Below are positions 9,140 through 22,459 of a stretch of DNA of 28,332 nt, one piece after another (within the stretch, counting starts at the first letter, position 1; the number at the start of each line of letters is the position of its first letter). This DNA comes from Cladosporium sp. IMV 00045 (taxonomy: Eukaryota; Ascomycota; Dothideomycetes; Cladosporiales; Cladosporiaceae). Made by a program: the position numbers and the translations under genes. The DNA lies in assembly GCA_001931905.2 (NCBI GenBank), contig MSJI02000422.1, forward strand, positions 1 through 28,332, written 5' to 3'. A model generated the notes under the pieces. The model did no database searches, had not been told where the DNA came from, and worked only from the letters and a program-made list of their open reading frames with translations.

Positions 9140-10187
9140 GGCGCTTTGCTGGAGAAAGAGTCAAAATGTCGTGTTCATTGGCGAGAGCAATGGCTATGTC
9201 GCTGATCGGGACTTAGGGTCTTCGCGAGTATTGGGTCTTGGGAAGATTGCTCTCCCTTGTCTTCTGGACAGTGGTCTTGGAACGAAGGCCGCAGTCTTGT
9301 TATATGACCTGGTGTGGTTGGAGAGGCATGCCCTGAGGCATGTCCTCTCTACGCTCACTTGTCCAGTGTATTGAGGCATGACCGGAGGTACGCATGATTT
9401 TTGTTCTTGAGAATCAAGAGGCATGCCCAATTTCTTAACCAGAAGCATGCAAAGAATGGACATTTCAGACTTGGTCTTCAAGAGGCATGACAAAATGCTG
9501 GGCTATAAACAATAACGCATGGTATCGCCACCACGTGTCTGACCTCTCGGGGTTTGGGGGGTGGAAGCCTCAATGGACTCTGTCATGCCTCACAAAGTAC
9601 ACATCATGGGTATCGGGCCACAAATCGCATGTGGCATGCCCCATGAGAATGCACTTTGGGCAGGAGGGGTATGCCTCACGGGCTTGTGCATCTTACAGCC
9701 TCGCAGCTCATTGGAGTGGGTATGCCCGATGGCAACGGGTGCTGGCACGAGTGATCGCCCACGTCGAGGCAACCCTTTCACCATCTCTTCGCTTACGGCA
9801 GACTGGGCGATTGGCTCATGATGCATGAATGGCGCTGGTGCGAAAAAAAGGCAACCGCTTCGTAAGGCATACCTGCATGTGCCCAGTCGCGACGTTTCGT
9901 GGGGCATGCATTGCACATTGTCTTCCACGACTACTTAAGTTAGACCTGGATACTGTTGGGGCAGCTACAGGAGGAGTCAAACCCTCACTTCTCATCAACA
10001 ACTGCTCCTGCCGGCCTCCTTTGATGTCAAACTCCACCGAGGCACAACAAATTCATCATTGTGGCCCTGTGAGTTCCTTCCCAAGAAGACTAGCTCGTGG
10101 GGCAATTCAATATAGGTTTAAACGCTGTACGAAAACACAGTCCTTCACGTCGGCGATTGTCTTCCCCAGTTGGTTTTATCTATCCAC
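9140..10187. other. Intergenic region, likely regulatory, ahead of the C2H2 gene
   Basis: Open frames here are short and mostly lack ATG starts. The notable content is the series of GGCATGCC-like octamers described separately and a CACGTG at about 9533. It probably contains the promoter of the zinc-finger gene, and the promoter of the small minus-strand gene at its left end. Confidence 0.4.
9325..9910. repeat. Cluster of GGCATGCC-like octamers
   Basis: Eleven octamers of the form GGYATRNC or close variants occur at 9325, 9337, 9375, 9420, 9484, 9582, 9633, 9668, 9719, 9866 and 9903. Perfect palindromic GGCATGCC occurs at 9325, 9420 and 9633. Several left-hand copies are preceded by GA (GAGGCATG). 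Such density over 590 bp is well above chance and is not seen elsewhere in the window. A regulator-binding array or a decayed short-repeat array are both possible. Confidence 0.55.
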
Positions 10188-11363
10188 ATGGATCTGCTCG
10201 GCGATTGGTACGCTTCGGACTGGTACCCACTGGATCCGCTCGACAGATGGTGTCCTCTGAGTCCGTCATGGGACGTTCCCTGCTTCTTTGCCTGGGTGGC
10301 GACTCATGACTTACATTTTCTGGCCCTGCTTGTCTCCTCGGTCGCTCGTTTCGTAGGGCTGTTCGCGAGCTCACTCTCTTGCTTAATGGTTATGGGATTC
10401 TGGACTATATTTTTGTTGCTCGCGGTTTTCCCGTTTCTAGTGCATTGAACTTTCTCAATCATCGATCGGACGCGCCTTCTTTGGTCACAGTTCCGATCCA
10501 CGCACCACACGACTCTTGTTTCCCAGAATGTAGCGTTTTTGATCTTGCAGAAAATTTTGATTACAATGCTGCTTTTGATGATATCTTAACGGATCGTTCA
10601 TTCTCTTGGTGTTATTTCGCTGGCATGCCGAAGACGGAAGGCACCATCGCGACGGTCCAAACCGATGTGCCAGAATACTCAAGCAGTACAGCCGAACCTG
10701 CACAAATTGGAACACCACGCAAACCGGGTTTCACTTCTCAACATCAGCACACTTTCACGAACGTACAAACTACTGTGTCCGAGCGCAGTTGGCCACAAGA
10801 TTTCGATGACCACGCATTCGGCATCGGCCCTCCTCCATCTACTGCAACCCCAAACGCGGGGAAAACACATATCGAACCAGAACTTTTGCAGCTCTCAGGC
10901 AACCATGAACAAACAAATGCTACAGACTTTGATTCATCATCCTCGTTACCCACAGAAGCCCACCAAAGACGCGTAGATGGGGAACAGGCTAACCCACAAG
11001 ACTTGATCAGCTGCCGCTACGATGGTTGCCCTAAGCTCTCCCGCAACAAGAGAGCAGACAAGTATGTTTGTTCGCTTGACAGAGCAGGAATTCACTGACA
11101 GGCGTAGCAAACATTTTTCCAATGTGCACAAGAACAAATTCATTTGCGACGAGTGTCCAGCTCGTGCTTTCGCTCTCCGCGCAGATTTGAAGCGACACAT
11201 CAAAGCCAAGCACAGCAAGCTGAAGGACCATCAATGCCCCTGTGGCAAGACTTTTGTTCGAAAAGACAATCTCACAAGACACGGAAAACTCATGCACAGT
11301 CTCGGTGACAGGTCGGAATCTAGTTTGGGCGATGCCTTGGACAACAGTTCTCGAGGCTCGTAA
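10188..11363 (+). CDS. C2H2 zinc-finger protein, probable transcription factor
   Basis: The frame is open from 10379 to the intron donor at 11062 and resumes at 11102 through TAA at 11361-11363. The 40-bp intron (GTATGT...ACAG) is short but restores the frame within the first finger. Three zinc fingers lie at the C-terminus: C-x4-C...H-x4-H across the junction, CDEC...HIKAKH, and a compact CPC...HGKLMH. The part before them is acidic and Ser/Thr/Gln-rich, as in activation regions. The 5' end is uncertain. The open frame has no ATG before 10625, so either translation starts there or an upstream exon starting at 10188 (MDLLGDW) is joined to 10441 after a strong pyrimidine-rich acceptor (TTTCTAG). 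GT donors at 10208, 10223 and 10250 all have a fitting phase. I used the spliced start. Nuclear DNA binding is inferred from the fingers. Confidence 0.65.
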
Positions 11364-11480
11364 CCGTCTGGTAGCCAGAAGTTCCCCCTTTTTCTTTTTT
11401 TCTGAGCGGTTTCTTATTCCAATTAGCACCAGGGTATTCTATCATCCTGCAAACATGAGACTTGGAAAGATGTTCTGAGC

Positions 11481-11517
11481 AAGGCGTTCAAGGCGTTCAA
11501 GGCGTTGTAGGCGTTGA
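11481..11517 (+). repeat. Short tandem repeat, 9-bp unit
   Basis: Four consecutive copies of a 9-bp unit AAGGCGTTC, the last two with small changes (AAGGCGTTG, TAGGCGTTG), in the 168-bp gap between the zinc-finger and OPT genes, in the 3' flanks of both. Confidence 0.8.
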
Positions 11518-11531
11518 ATCTCAATTCGTAC

Positions 11532-14038
11532 TCAGTTACTGTCTAATGCGAAACACCTTTCACTACTCGCCTCCTCATTTCCCCACCAATGCGGCATAGT
11601 CACAATCTTCCCAGCGCCAAAGAACAGGAAAATAAGCAACATGCTAAAATTGAATCCCGCGTCAAACGCCGCGGCCAAGATGTAGTTCCACCGCGCCCAA
11701 AGCGTGTACCGGTATCGGTACGCCCAGAACATTACCACGAAGCCACCGATCAGACTGCTGAAGTAGCCTGTGCTGATGTTTCCGTAGAAGTGGGCCATCG
11801 TGCTGAAGAAGATGGTCGTGTTCCAGAGGTGGAATTTGGCTCGAGGGAAGAGGCGGTGCAAGATGTAGATGAAGATTGGAGCCACTGCACCTAGGAGGAA
11901 GCCAAGGGGCAGGTAGTGGTAGGTGTGTTGTTCGAATAGGCGGCGGGGACCCTGCTTTCGTGTAAGTGAAGACTCATAATTTGAGGTGCTGATGGCGAAC
12001 TTACAATCATGACATACTGGACGGCCATAGTCAAATTTGACACAAGCTCTTGACCGGTCCATTGGTGCGAAGGATCGGTTACTTTGCCTGTCAAGTAGTC
12101 CGCTTTGGTGTCCAACACCCATCGAATGACAGCATAGTTGATTGGAATGCCGAGAAAAGAGCCGAAGACCTGCGAAACGAAAACATCCCTAGGAGGAATG
12201 TGCATGTAATGGCCGATCTTCATGTCTTGAAGGTTCAGTTGGGCTCGATACCATGCATTTCCGGCGATAGAGCCGTACACCGATGCTCCGACGGGGTTCT
12301 TGAAGCCATCGACGGAGTTGACCATGAGACCATACAGCAACTCGTTGACCGTTCCGATCGGAAGCTGGAAGTTTGAGAGAGCGTACAACCAGCCTAATGG
12401 CACAACCAGGATTGCTCCAGTGCCGACTGCCACGAAGTACGTCCAGACCGGAATGAACAGCTTGCCGCAAGCTATGATCACGATCAATGCGACGAAAGAA
12501 GCACCAAAGAGCAATCCAAACCACCACATCGGCACTTCGTCGTAAGATCGTTGGAGTACGCTCAGCTGGTCGTCGTACTGCTCGCTAATGCGAGCTTTCT
12601 TGTTGGTCATGCGCTGCTTGACTTTGACGAAGCTCGAGTGAAGTTGCTGCCAGCCGAAACACGCCATCCAAACGATTGCAGAAGTGTACGCCGCGTAATC
12701 GAAGAACATGTTCCACAGCACTTGAGTGCTGACGAATGGTGGGCCGAGTTCGGCATACATTGTCTCGTTGAGCGTGATTTGAGGAGTCAAAAGTTGAGTG
12801 ATTGGATAGGATGTTCCGTTTTCTGGCACAGTCAGTCGAAAGCTTCTTTGATGTGTTGTCTCAAATACTCACCAAGGAAAAGTCTGTTTGAGTTAAGGTG
12901 GTGATTCCACTCTCCCAGATTTCCAAACTTGGCCGCTGGCATCAACACCCAGGCACCGCAAGCGAAACCCAAAAAGACCACGACCTGTGTCCACCAAGGA
13001 GTCAGGAAGAGCGACATGCCTCTAGCTGCAACGTTTGACCAGTCAAGCGACAGATTCAGGATGCCCATGCCTCCAAATCCTGATCCGACGAAGTTGGCTA
13101 CTGGGTTTTGCGGCGCAACCCAGCAAAGGAATGCGAGTGAGCCCAGCATAGGAAAAACATATTCTGGCAGGAACTGCCAGAGAGTCACGCCTAGTAGCAC
13201 AGAAAAGAAGACTTTCGTCTGCTTGCGTGATTCCCTGGTCGGATTTTGTCTTTGTTTCTTCTGGGTTTCGAACAGGGCTGTCTGGCAGAGCCTATGCGAC
13301 TGTTAGGGATACGAAGAAAGTGACATTCTGAAGGATTATAACTTACGCAGTGAACCACGGAAACTGAGGGTCGTAGATCAGGAATTGCCGTGCAATAGCC
13401 GCGAAACTGTAGCCGGTCCAGACGATCGCCCACATGAAGAAGATGGCCACCAGCGGATGCATTCGGGAATCGAAGTACAGCTCTGCCATGGAAATTGGTG
13501 TGTAGCCCATGTTATATGTCGCTCCCGAAGCCGCAGAGATGGTGATGAGAACATGCTCCTTGTAGCTAAATGGCCCAGGGTTCATGGAAAATGAACGCTT
13601 CGTCAGAGGAATATGAAAACTTCGGGTAGGCAATATTTTGGCAAGCCAGTCTCCAGCATAGCTTGATGCAATCTGTACGAAGAAGATTGAATACGGTGCA
13701 TATGTTGTGCGGTAATGGCTCATCATGCTGAGGAAAGCTCCGGGTACCACGAAGACGATGGTCAAAACGAAATAGCGGAATGTCAACGTCGGCAGTGTCG
13801 GATCGTCGGAAAAACTCACGACTCGTCGAACGTACGAAGGTATGTCCTGAAGACGTGGGTCTTTGTCGTCAATTCCATCTTCATGTTCGCTACCAGCTTC
13901 TGTTGTGTAGAGGAAGGGAGGTTTTTCGATGTCGCTGTCTGTGTTGACTCCCTTGGGTCGTTCCAGTTCCGTAGATCCTGCAAGGCTGTGTGAGGATAAT
14001 TGAGAGCCTGTCGGCTTGGGGGGTTCGCTGGATGCCAT
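11532..14038 (-). CDS. OPT-family oligopeptide transporter
   Basis: Four exons on the minus strand (14038-13347, 13291-12873, 12822-12005, 11951-11532) give 782 residues, normal for the family. OPT proteins are proton-coupled plasma-membrane carriers of small peptides, glutathione or metal chelates. The soluble N-terminus (1-80) is Ser/Pro/acidic. Membrane segments begin near residue 85. The diagnostic NPGPF (153-157) with KEH (160-162) is present, and HYMHIPPRDVF further on matches the family's KIPPR motif. Many long hydrophobic segments follow, ending in HWWGNEEASS. The three introns (50-55 bp, donors GTAAGT or GTGAGT) all keep frame. The start at 14038 is the first ATG in this frame; the open frame extends upstream only with a GTG. 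The substrate cannot be told from sequence. Confidence 0.93.
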
Positions 14039-15688
14039 GAGTAGGTCATAAGTTGCTGTGGCTTGGAGTTCAGAAACGATCAGCCAAGTAGCCACCGTTG
14101 AAGGACCTTATACAAGCTTCAAGACGTCTTCCAAAAAGCCAGCATTAATACTCCATAGCACGAAAGATAAGTCCGCAATGGTGCCATCGTTTACCGAAGG
14201 CCACTAACAGTAGCATATCACGATAGACCCAGCCTGCAAACCACAGAAAGTAAATTGTTTGCAGAAGTCCATGGGGGTTCGGTCTATTACCCAATCGAAA
14301 GTGGATCCCATAGATGGTTGTGCAGATGGCGAGGAGATGCTGGAACTAATCTCCTGGGAGCTGCAGGTCGTTTGTATCTGAATACAGCATGGCGCGATAC
14401 GTTTCTAACTGGCAGACCTGGAGCGAAGCTGACGACCCATCATCAGTGGCAACATGAGTACCTAGGGGGGCATGTCAGATGTTTGCATTGTCTTGACCAA
14501 CTTTAAGCTTTGCGGCGTTGAATGCTTAACCAAAGCCAAAATATTTGCTAGGCTCAAAGCTCGGGCGATATTGTCGATGTCGTGATCCGAGCTAACTGGA
14601 AATTGGCGATTCGACATTGCATTTTGCCGACAAAACGGTCGAAGAATGCATATGCATGCTTGTCATCGTCGTATCGAACGTCCAGAGGCTATAGCGTCCA
14701 AGACATGTTGGCATCAGTTGTCTCCACTGTTCCTCGAATGACGATTCGGACACGCCCAACGTGTGAGCGACTTGTGCGAGTGTATGGATTCAAAGTAGTA
14801 CGATTCAACCAAGAGGAGTGAATCACTGGCACCTCGGACTCACATCTCCAAGAAAGATCAGGCGGACGCGACTTATCACTAATGTCTGAATCTCTGATAT
14901 GTGTCAAGGTATGCCTGTACCACATGCAAGAGTGCGTGCATGTAGCGCTGGTGCTGTCGGCTGCAATACGAGCATACTGGCGATCAAGTCCATATTACAT
15001 GCGGTGTGTCAGATGAATGAACTGGCGACTTGGTCATTATGACTTGGTAACCGAAGTCTTCATCAAAACTTCAAGAAACACTAAGTGCTTCCAGACAAAG
15101 TGTAGGAGGTAATGTAGCTGATGACAAGTTCCCGAAGCTTGGAAAGGCACCGCCGCGAAGCGAAGCCCACAACGCTGTAAGTTGGGGAGATCTAAGGGTT
15201 AGGGTTGGGGTTGATACTTTGAGATTCCCTCTTTTGTGTATTGGTCTACGCCATTGCCGACCTCGTTGAAATTGACCAAGGTGAAGGAGGTTTGAAACTT
15301 CTTGGTCATGCCAAAGGAACAACCGCTGCTTACCTTTGTTGTACTTTACAGGCACCCTTTCAAATCTCAACGCCGAAGCCGAAGGTGAACGAAGAGTGAT
15401 ATACACTTTCTTTAATTCGTCAAACAAGGGAGAACACCTGTCTTCCACTGACTTGCAAATGAATTTGTGTCAATACATACCGCTAATCACAGAGATGAGA
15501 TACTGACTCCCAACAGTAGAAGGACTGCCGCTACGATGAAGTGAAATGAGGCCGAGAAGCCGGGCGCAGCACGCCTGCACATGCATTACTCCGCCACCTC
15601 GTTCCTCTTCTTGCCATATAACAGCCCTGGTCCCTCTCATATCGGTCATCTTCCACTCTGTCCACGCTGACAATGAAAAGTGACCGTT
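14039..15688. other. Long intergenic region (1.65 kb)
   Basis: No supported gene. Open frames on both strands lack family resemblance, and several start with GTG or TTG. The 3' half carries a short telomere-like tract. It should contain the promoters of the OPT gene (left) and the HeLo-like gene (right). Confidence 0.5.
15192..15212 (+). repeat. Short interstitial telomere-like tract
   Basis: The run TAAGGGTTAGGGTTGGGGTT contains one perfect TTAGGG flanked by one-mismatch units in register. It is far from any visible chromosome end. It is too short to prove a telomere-fusion origin. Confidence 0.45.
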
Positions 15689-17008
15689 ATGGCGGAGGCT
15701 TTTGGAATTGCAACTGGAGTCCTACAGGTGGCTGGCTTCGGCGCCGCCTTAGGAGGGACACTCTTCAAGTGCGCCAAAGAGATACGAAATGCCAACAAAG
15801 AGCTTGAAACCATAGCTACGCAGGTGGAGGCAACATCAAAATCTCTTGATGCGGTGGGAGCTCTTCTAGGCGACCCGGACACCAAAGACGTTCACACACC
15901 AAAACTATACGAAGATACAAGCGCAGTCGCGAAAGGCTATTATCAAGTCTTCTGTGAACTGAACACGGCCGTCAACACTTTCGAAAATAAGTCAGGCAAA
16001 TTCAAGCTCACAGTGCTCGCTCGGCTTCAATGGCCTCTGAGCAGCGCCAAACTTGTGGATCTACAAAAAGTTCTAAAGAACTACAGCGATGTGTTGCATT
16101 TGATGCTTGCGGTGTTGCAGATCGTGGAAGGTCGGCGAGCAGCGTAGGTCAATGGAGAGTTTTTCCTATTAGAGATGCCTAGGTACTGACTTTGAAACAA
16201 CACCAAGGAAGAACTTCGTGGACTCGAGACTCATTTGCGATCTCTGGTCATATCGAACAATAGCTTGACTGAAGCGAACAAGAGCCTTTCTGACACAATA
16301 GCTGCGATTACGCAACGTCCTTGTGACGTTCCAAACTCGGCAACAGTGAACCTAGTCTCTTTCGCAACGAATCCTAAAACTTCGGCATCTCAAGATGAAG
16401 GACGACCAATGACGTTGACTGCTTCGCCTGAACAGACTGGGGATTCAAGACCATCAACAGAACATGCGCTTGAGGTTACACCAGGCGACCACTTGCTGCG
16501 ATGTATGCAAGCCGAGCAAGAACTTGCATCCTCCATCTCGTGTGCCATGGATGCATGGCAAGGGCAGCCCAAACCTGGTAATTCCGATGTTCACGGCTCC
16601 TTCGCAAATGTAACAGCATGCTTCGATGAGCTCCCACGTATGTTGGAATGTACGTCTTGCAAGCGTTGCGTGATTTGGCCGAAGTTCAATTCAGGCGGTG
16701 CTCAGGGCTCACGAAGCACATGTACGTGCTTGACGAGTCCTTCCTCGGTTAAGTGGAAACGGGCAGCCAAGACACGAAATAAGCCTTTGGTGTTTGCACA
16801 TCTGGGTGCTCCTATGACCGAGGCCTCTGATGAGAATGCGAAAGAGACCACAACAGCACTGCTCAGTTCTCGGAAAGTTGATCGCCAAAGGCCACCCAAG
16901 CTATTCAGTGACGACTTTGTGCTGCCGCCGCCTCCGCCACGGCCACGACAACAGTCTGCCTCGCTGTCCTCACAAAATACTTCAACTACAGGACCTCTTC
17001 GTGATCTG
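15689..17008 (+). CDS. HeLo/STAND-N-like domain protein, 5' exons
   Basis: The first exon starts at ATG 15689 and encodes MAEAFGIATGVLQVAGFG, then a helical region (LETIATQVEATSKSL, LQKVLKNYSDVLHLMLAVL). This is the pattern of the fungal N-terminal domain found on STAND/NACHT and HeLo-like proteins, used for signalling and oligomerisation in heterokaryon incompatibility and defence. It closes at a TAG (16145-16147). A second open frame follows from about 16208 (EELRGLETHLRSLV) and runs through Ser/Thr-rich sequence, a Cys-containing patch (ECTSCKRC ... STCTC) and a PPPPPRPR run. A phase-compatible junction is 16131-16211 (GTCGGC...GAAG), but its donor is weak. The end at 17008 assumes an intron with donor GTTCCA into the next exon at 17128; otherwise the frame stays open to 17398. 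No ATPase domain is seen, so this is not a full STAND protein. Confidence 0.55.
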
Positions 17009-17127
17009 GTTCCATATCCAGGAGCGTGCGAACCCGACACTGATTTGTCGGCAACCTACATTCCCAGCGGGAGCAGCTATGGGCCCGACATTGGTCTCCC
17101 GAGAGCGGAGACAACCGACCATTGCAG

Positions 17128-17985
17128 GTCCTCGATCCTCCGGGAGCCGATTTCCGCTTCTGCGTGTCGACCAATCCACCGGTTAAGAAGGAGAAAGACG
17201 AAATGCGTGAGATTCGCAAGCACGTCATGCGTGATTTCCTCCGCAAAGAGGCACGCAAGACCTCAGGCCCGCGAGATGCAAGAGCTGGAAAAATTCAACC
17301 AGATAAACGCAGACGCCTCGATTCGTCTACAAGAGAAGCTCCGAATTCACTCAGCCCATTTGCACCTTCGCCTCCATCTGGTCCCGGCGTTGGGGTAAAG
17401 AGTCCGCATCCCAGGCACTTTTCTGTCGCTCCCGAACGCAAGAGGTGTCGGAGTCTAGATACCGCCTGCCCTTCTAGCGTCCGTGATCGACACAAGTTCG
17501 CCCAAGCCAACGATGAAAAGTACGAAGATGACTGCCTCGACAAATCTTCGGCTCTCCGCCGCCAAAGGACCTGGAGCCATTGTACTAGAAGCAGATCCAG
17601 GCCCCGCTCTTGCTCAGCGTCCCATACGAGATCCCTAGAATCTAGAGGGGATCGTGAACACCATCGATCTAGATCGAGAGATCGGTCTCGTGGCAGACAG
17701 TCAGATCATATTGTTGGTGATGCGAGCGTTATTACTAAGGATGTCGTTGTTACTGGTCTCATATCAGACTATCTACTGAAACAGTCGCGCTGTCAGCGCT
17801 CGCCTGAAAAGCTGTGCCCAAACAAGCGCTTTCTAGATAGCTCTGAAGATACGGAGACCCCCAGTAAAGCAGCAAAAACCAAGGGTACCGAGGTGACGGA
17901 GGAGATATCAGCGATCCAAAATCTTTTCAGCCGGTGGGTTGGGAAAAACGCCAGCTCAATCATTCTGAGCTCGGAGAATGTGTAA
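17128..17985 (+). CDS. Regulator-like, RS-rich protein (3' exon)
   Basis: This 286-codon frame lacks an ATG at its start and begins directly after an acceptor-like ATTGCAG, so it is an internal or last exon. Its first part, FRFCVSTNPP followed by EIRKHVMRDFLRKEARK, matches a motif common near the N-terminus of many fungal transcription-factor-like proteins (aromatic start, Pro, then a basic R-x-H-V-M-x-D-F-x-R-K helix). Downstream are basic patches (KRRR), an Arg/Ser-dipeptide stretch around 17580-17700 resembling RS domains of splicing factors, and a last helical part, ISAIQNLFSRWVGK. The usual large fungal TF domain is missing. It probably belongs to the same transcript as the preceding HeLo-like exons, since an intron ending at 17127 would join the two frames; if separate, its first exon is unidentified. 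A nuclear location is inferred from the basic content. Confidence 0.55.
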   Translation, partial: VLDPPGADFRFCVSTNPPVKKEKDEMREIRKHVMRDFLRKEARKTSGPRDARAGKIQPDKRRRLDSSTREAPNSLSPFAPSPPSGPGVGVKSPHPRHFSVAPERKRCRSLDTACPSSVRDRHKFAQANDEKYEDDCLDKSSALRRQRTWSHCTRSRSRPRSCSASHTRSLESRGDREHHRSRSRDRSRGRQSDHIVGDASVITKDVVVTGLISDYLLKQSRCQRSPEKLCPNKRFLDSSEDTETPSKAAKTKGTEVTEEISAIQNLFSRWVGKNASSIILSSENV

Positions 17986-20301
<2,316 letters not shown>

Positions 20302-20328
20302 ATATTGCCAGTCCGGTGAAAAGCTCTA

Positions 20329-22300
20329 CTATGCGTCGTTCAGCAGTCCTATGTAAGAGGAAGTCGAGTTCAAGATCGAGTACATTAGTGCGACGTCTGC
20401 CGCCTGACTCGACCACTCATGTAGCTCGTTGAGCGCAACTTCGATCGACTCTGTCCAGTGCGGCGGTAAGAGATGGCTGATTGGCGAAAACCGACATGAA
20501 TAAATGATCATGGCACTGGTGAAGATGTGTCTCAACATGAACCATGTACCGCCATGTCGACCGACTCCTCTCATTCTTGATATCCGCTGTATGGAATATT
20601 CAATGCACTTGGATGCTCCAATAGCGATGTCTGGGTTGCTATCAGGAGAATGAATAGCGACGTAGAGGAGTGGAAGGGTGATCATCTGGCGCCACTGAAG
20701 TATACGACTGGTGAGGTGCTGACCAAAATCAATACCAGGCAGACGGTCGGCATCAGAGTCAACGGAAAGACAGTCCGGAATCGACTGGGCCCATAAGTCA
20801 ACCTGTTCCTCGCAAGTCCGGCTGCGGTTGACGATTAAAGCTTGATCGCGTATCCAGCCTCCCGGCCCGTCTTCATGCAAGAGTCGTGTTGTATCTTCCA
20901 TCATCCTTCGAAGAGATATCTCGGCGAGGTAGAAGCACCACCCCTGCTCTTCTTTTGGGCTCGGTTGGTTTGGCGTATCACTTGCGCTCGACAGGACAGA
21001 ATTCGGTTCCCTTACGGATGGTGGCTCTGGTAACGAATTTGGAGCTTCCTGTGCTCGCCGGCACGGTGGATCAAGCCCCAGTTCGACCACAATCTCGCTA
21101 CGCCAGATTAGCATGGCTCATTGCAAAGCAGCATACAGTTGGCCTACCTTTCCGCTCGAGATGTGGACTCCATAGCTCTTTGCAACAAGCTTCTCTCTTC
21201 GTAGGACGAATCCTTATCCTTTGGAGCCGCACTGATATAGAAGTGCAAGCGCATGGATGCTTGTCGAGCGTGCAACAAAGCTGCCATTGGCTGCAAGATG
21301 CTCTTTTCGTAGATGCATGCAAACAAGAAGCAACGGACATCGATTAACTCATTACCGAGGAGCCCAAGACGCTTCTGAGCAGCTGAGTAGAAAGCTCGCG
21401 ACTGCTCCAGATCATCGTCGCTTGGGTTCTGCATTTGGATGGTTTCGTGACTCTGTTGTGAAAACCAAGGTGTCGTGATGCCAGATAGAGCGCAACATAA
21501 CAACTGATTGCTCAACTTAGCACAATGAATCAATCTCCCATGTGACTGAAGTCTCAACTCACCACAAGGCACGATTCAGCGGACCAATCCAAACCATGTT
21601 CAGCAATCCGAGCGGCCAGTTGCAACAAGTCTGTGCCATCCAGAACCGGGTTTCGAGGAAGCACTTGCTCATTGAAAGTTCGTATCAGTGGCACAATATC
21701 GTCCTCGCTGAAAGCTCGTCGTTTGCTTGATACCAACGAAGGCGCATTTCTCCCGGGGTTCGCAGGCGACGCAGCTGGAGTATCACCAACATAAGCCTGT
21801 CGCCGCGCGAGTGACACAAGGGACTCAGCATTCCAAGCCTCGTGGGAGAGAGCAGGCTTCAACACTGGCCATGCCAACAAGCTCTCGCATCTGCGGGAGT
21901 CCAGTAAGAGTCTATGGTGTTCGACTATACAGCCCTCGCTCTGTGCCGGTGAGCGTGATGTGGTGGCATTCGAAGTGATTTGCGGCTGGCCATCCTGCGT
22001 GACGGTCTGGTCTTGACGCTGGGTCACAGATGAATACCAGAGACTCTCCAAGTCATCAAGGCGCTCAAGTATACGCTGTGTGCCTTTGTCGAAGGCTGGA
22101 GGCAGTACCTCGGCATCATCGCCGCCGTCGTAGACACAAGTGGCGTTATGCAATTGGCAATAACCGCATGTTGGCCTGGTATTGTCGCATCGAGTCTTGC
22201 GGAGACGACAAAACTGACAGGCTGCAAATGCTCGTTTCCGCGAGGCGAGATTGTTCGTTGGGGCTGGTCGCTTGCGTTTGGAAGATGGCGGTGGGGCCAT
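20329..22300 (-). CDS. Zn2Cys6 transcription factor
   Basis: Three exons on the minus strand (22300-21563, 21503-21148, 21097-20329) give 620 residues. The zinc cluster has Cys28, 31, 38, 45, 48 and 55 (CX2CX6CX6CX2CX6C) after a basic, Lys/Arg-rich start. A short linker and helical stretch (QRILERLDDLESLW) that could dimerise follows. The middle part carries the fungal TF homology region: YSAAQKRLGLLG, ACIYEKSILQPM, then EIVVELGLDPP across the last intron. The introns (59 and 50 bp) have donors GTGAGT and GTAGGC and keep frame. The ATG at 22300 is the first in this frame. It is divergent from the sugar transporter and sits tail-to-tail with the sulfatase, so local pathway control is plausible (inference). 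Three CGG-N7-CGG elements lie 26-174 bp before its start. Confidence 0.92.
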
Positions 22301-22325
22301 GAGACTTGCTCGAAGATGGAGGCAA

Positions 22326-22340
22326 CGGGGATGCACGGGG
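22326..22340 (+). promoter_or_regulatory. CGG-N7-CGG element, copy 1 (one mismatch)
   Basis: CGGGGATGCACGGGG, differing at one base from the two identical copies to the right. The direct CGG triplets are 7 bp apart. It starts 26 bp upstream of the regulator's start codon, possibly within its leader. Confidence 0.5.
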
Positions 22341-22384
22341 AGAAGACTGTCGGTGCGTGAGCACTCGCGAGTTGGTGTCCTCAC

Positions 22385-22399
22385 CGGGGATGAACGGGG
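22385..22399 (+). promoter_or_regulatory. CGG-N7-CGG element, copy 2
   Basis: CGGGGATGAACGGGG, identical to copy 3. A direct repeat of CGG with a 7-bp spacer is a typical layout for a Zn2Cys6 dimer site; which protein binds is inference. Confidence 0.55.
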
Positions 22400-22459
22400 G
22401 CATAAATTGTCTCGACAGATTCAAAGCGTGGTCTAAAGTCATCACTTGAAGTCACGTAG

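Noticed and set aside
15071..15448. 125-codon minus-strand open frame
   Set aside because: Begins with GTG, has no motif, and includes the telomere-like tract.
17122..17398. Continuation of the HeLo-like middle frame to 17398
   Set aside because: The other frame over this stretch carries a recognised regulator-type motif, so the open continuation is probably accidental read-through past an intron donor.
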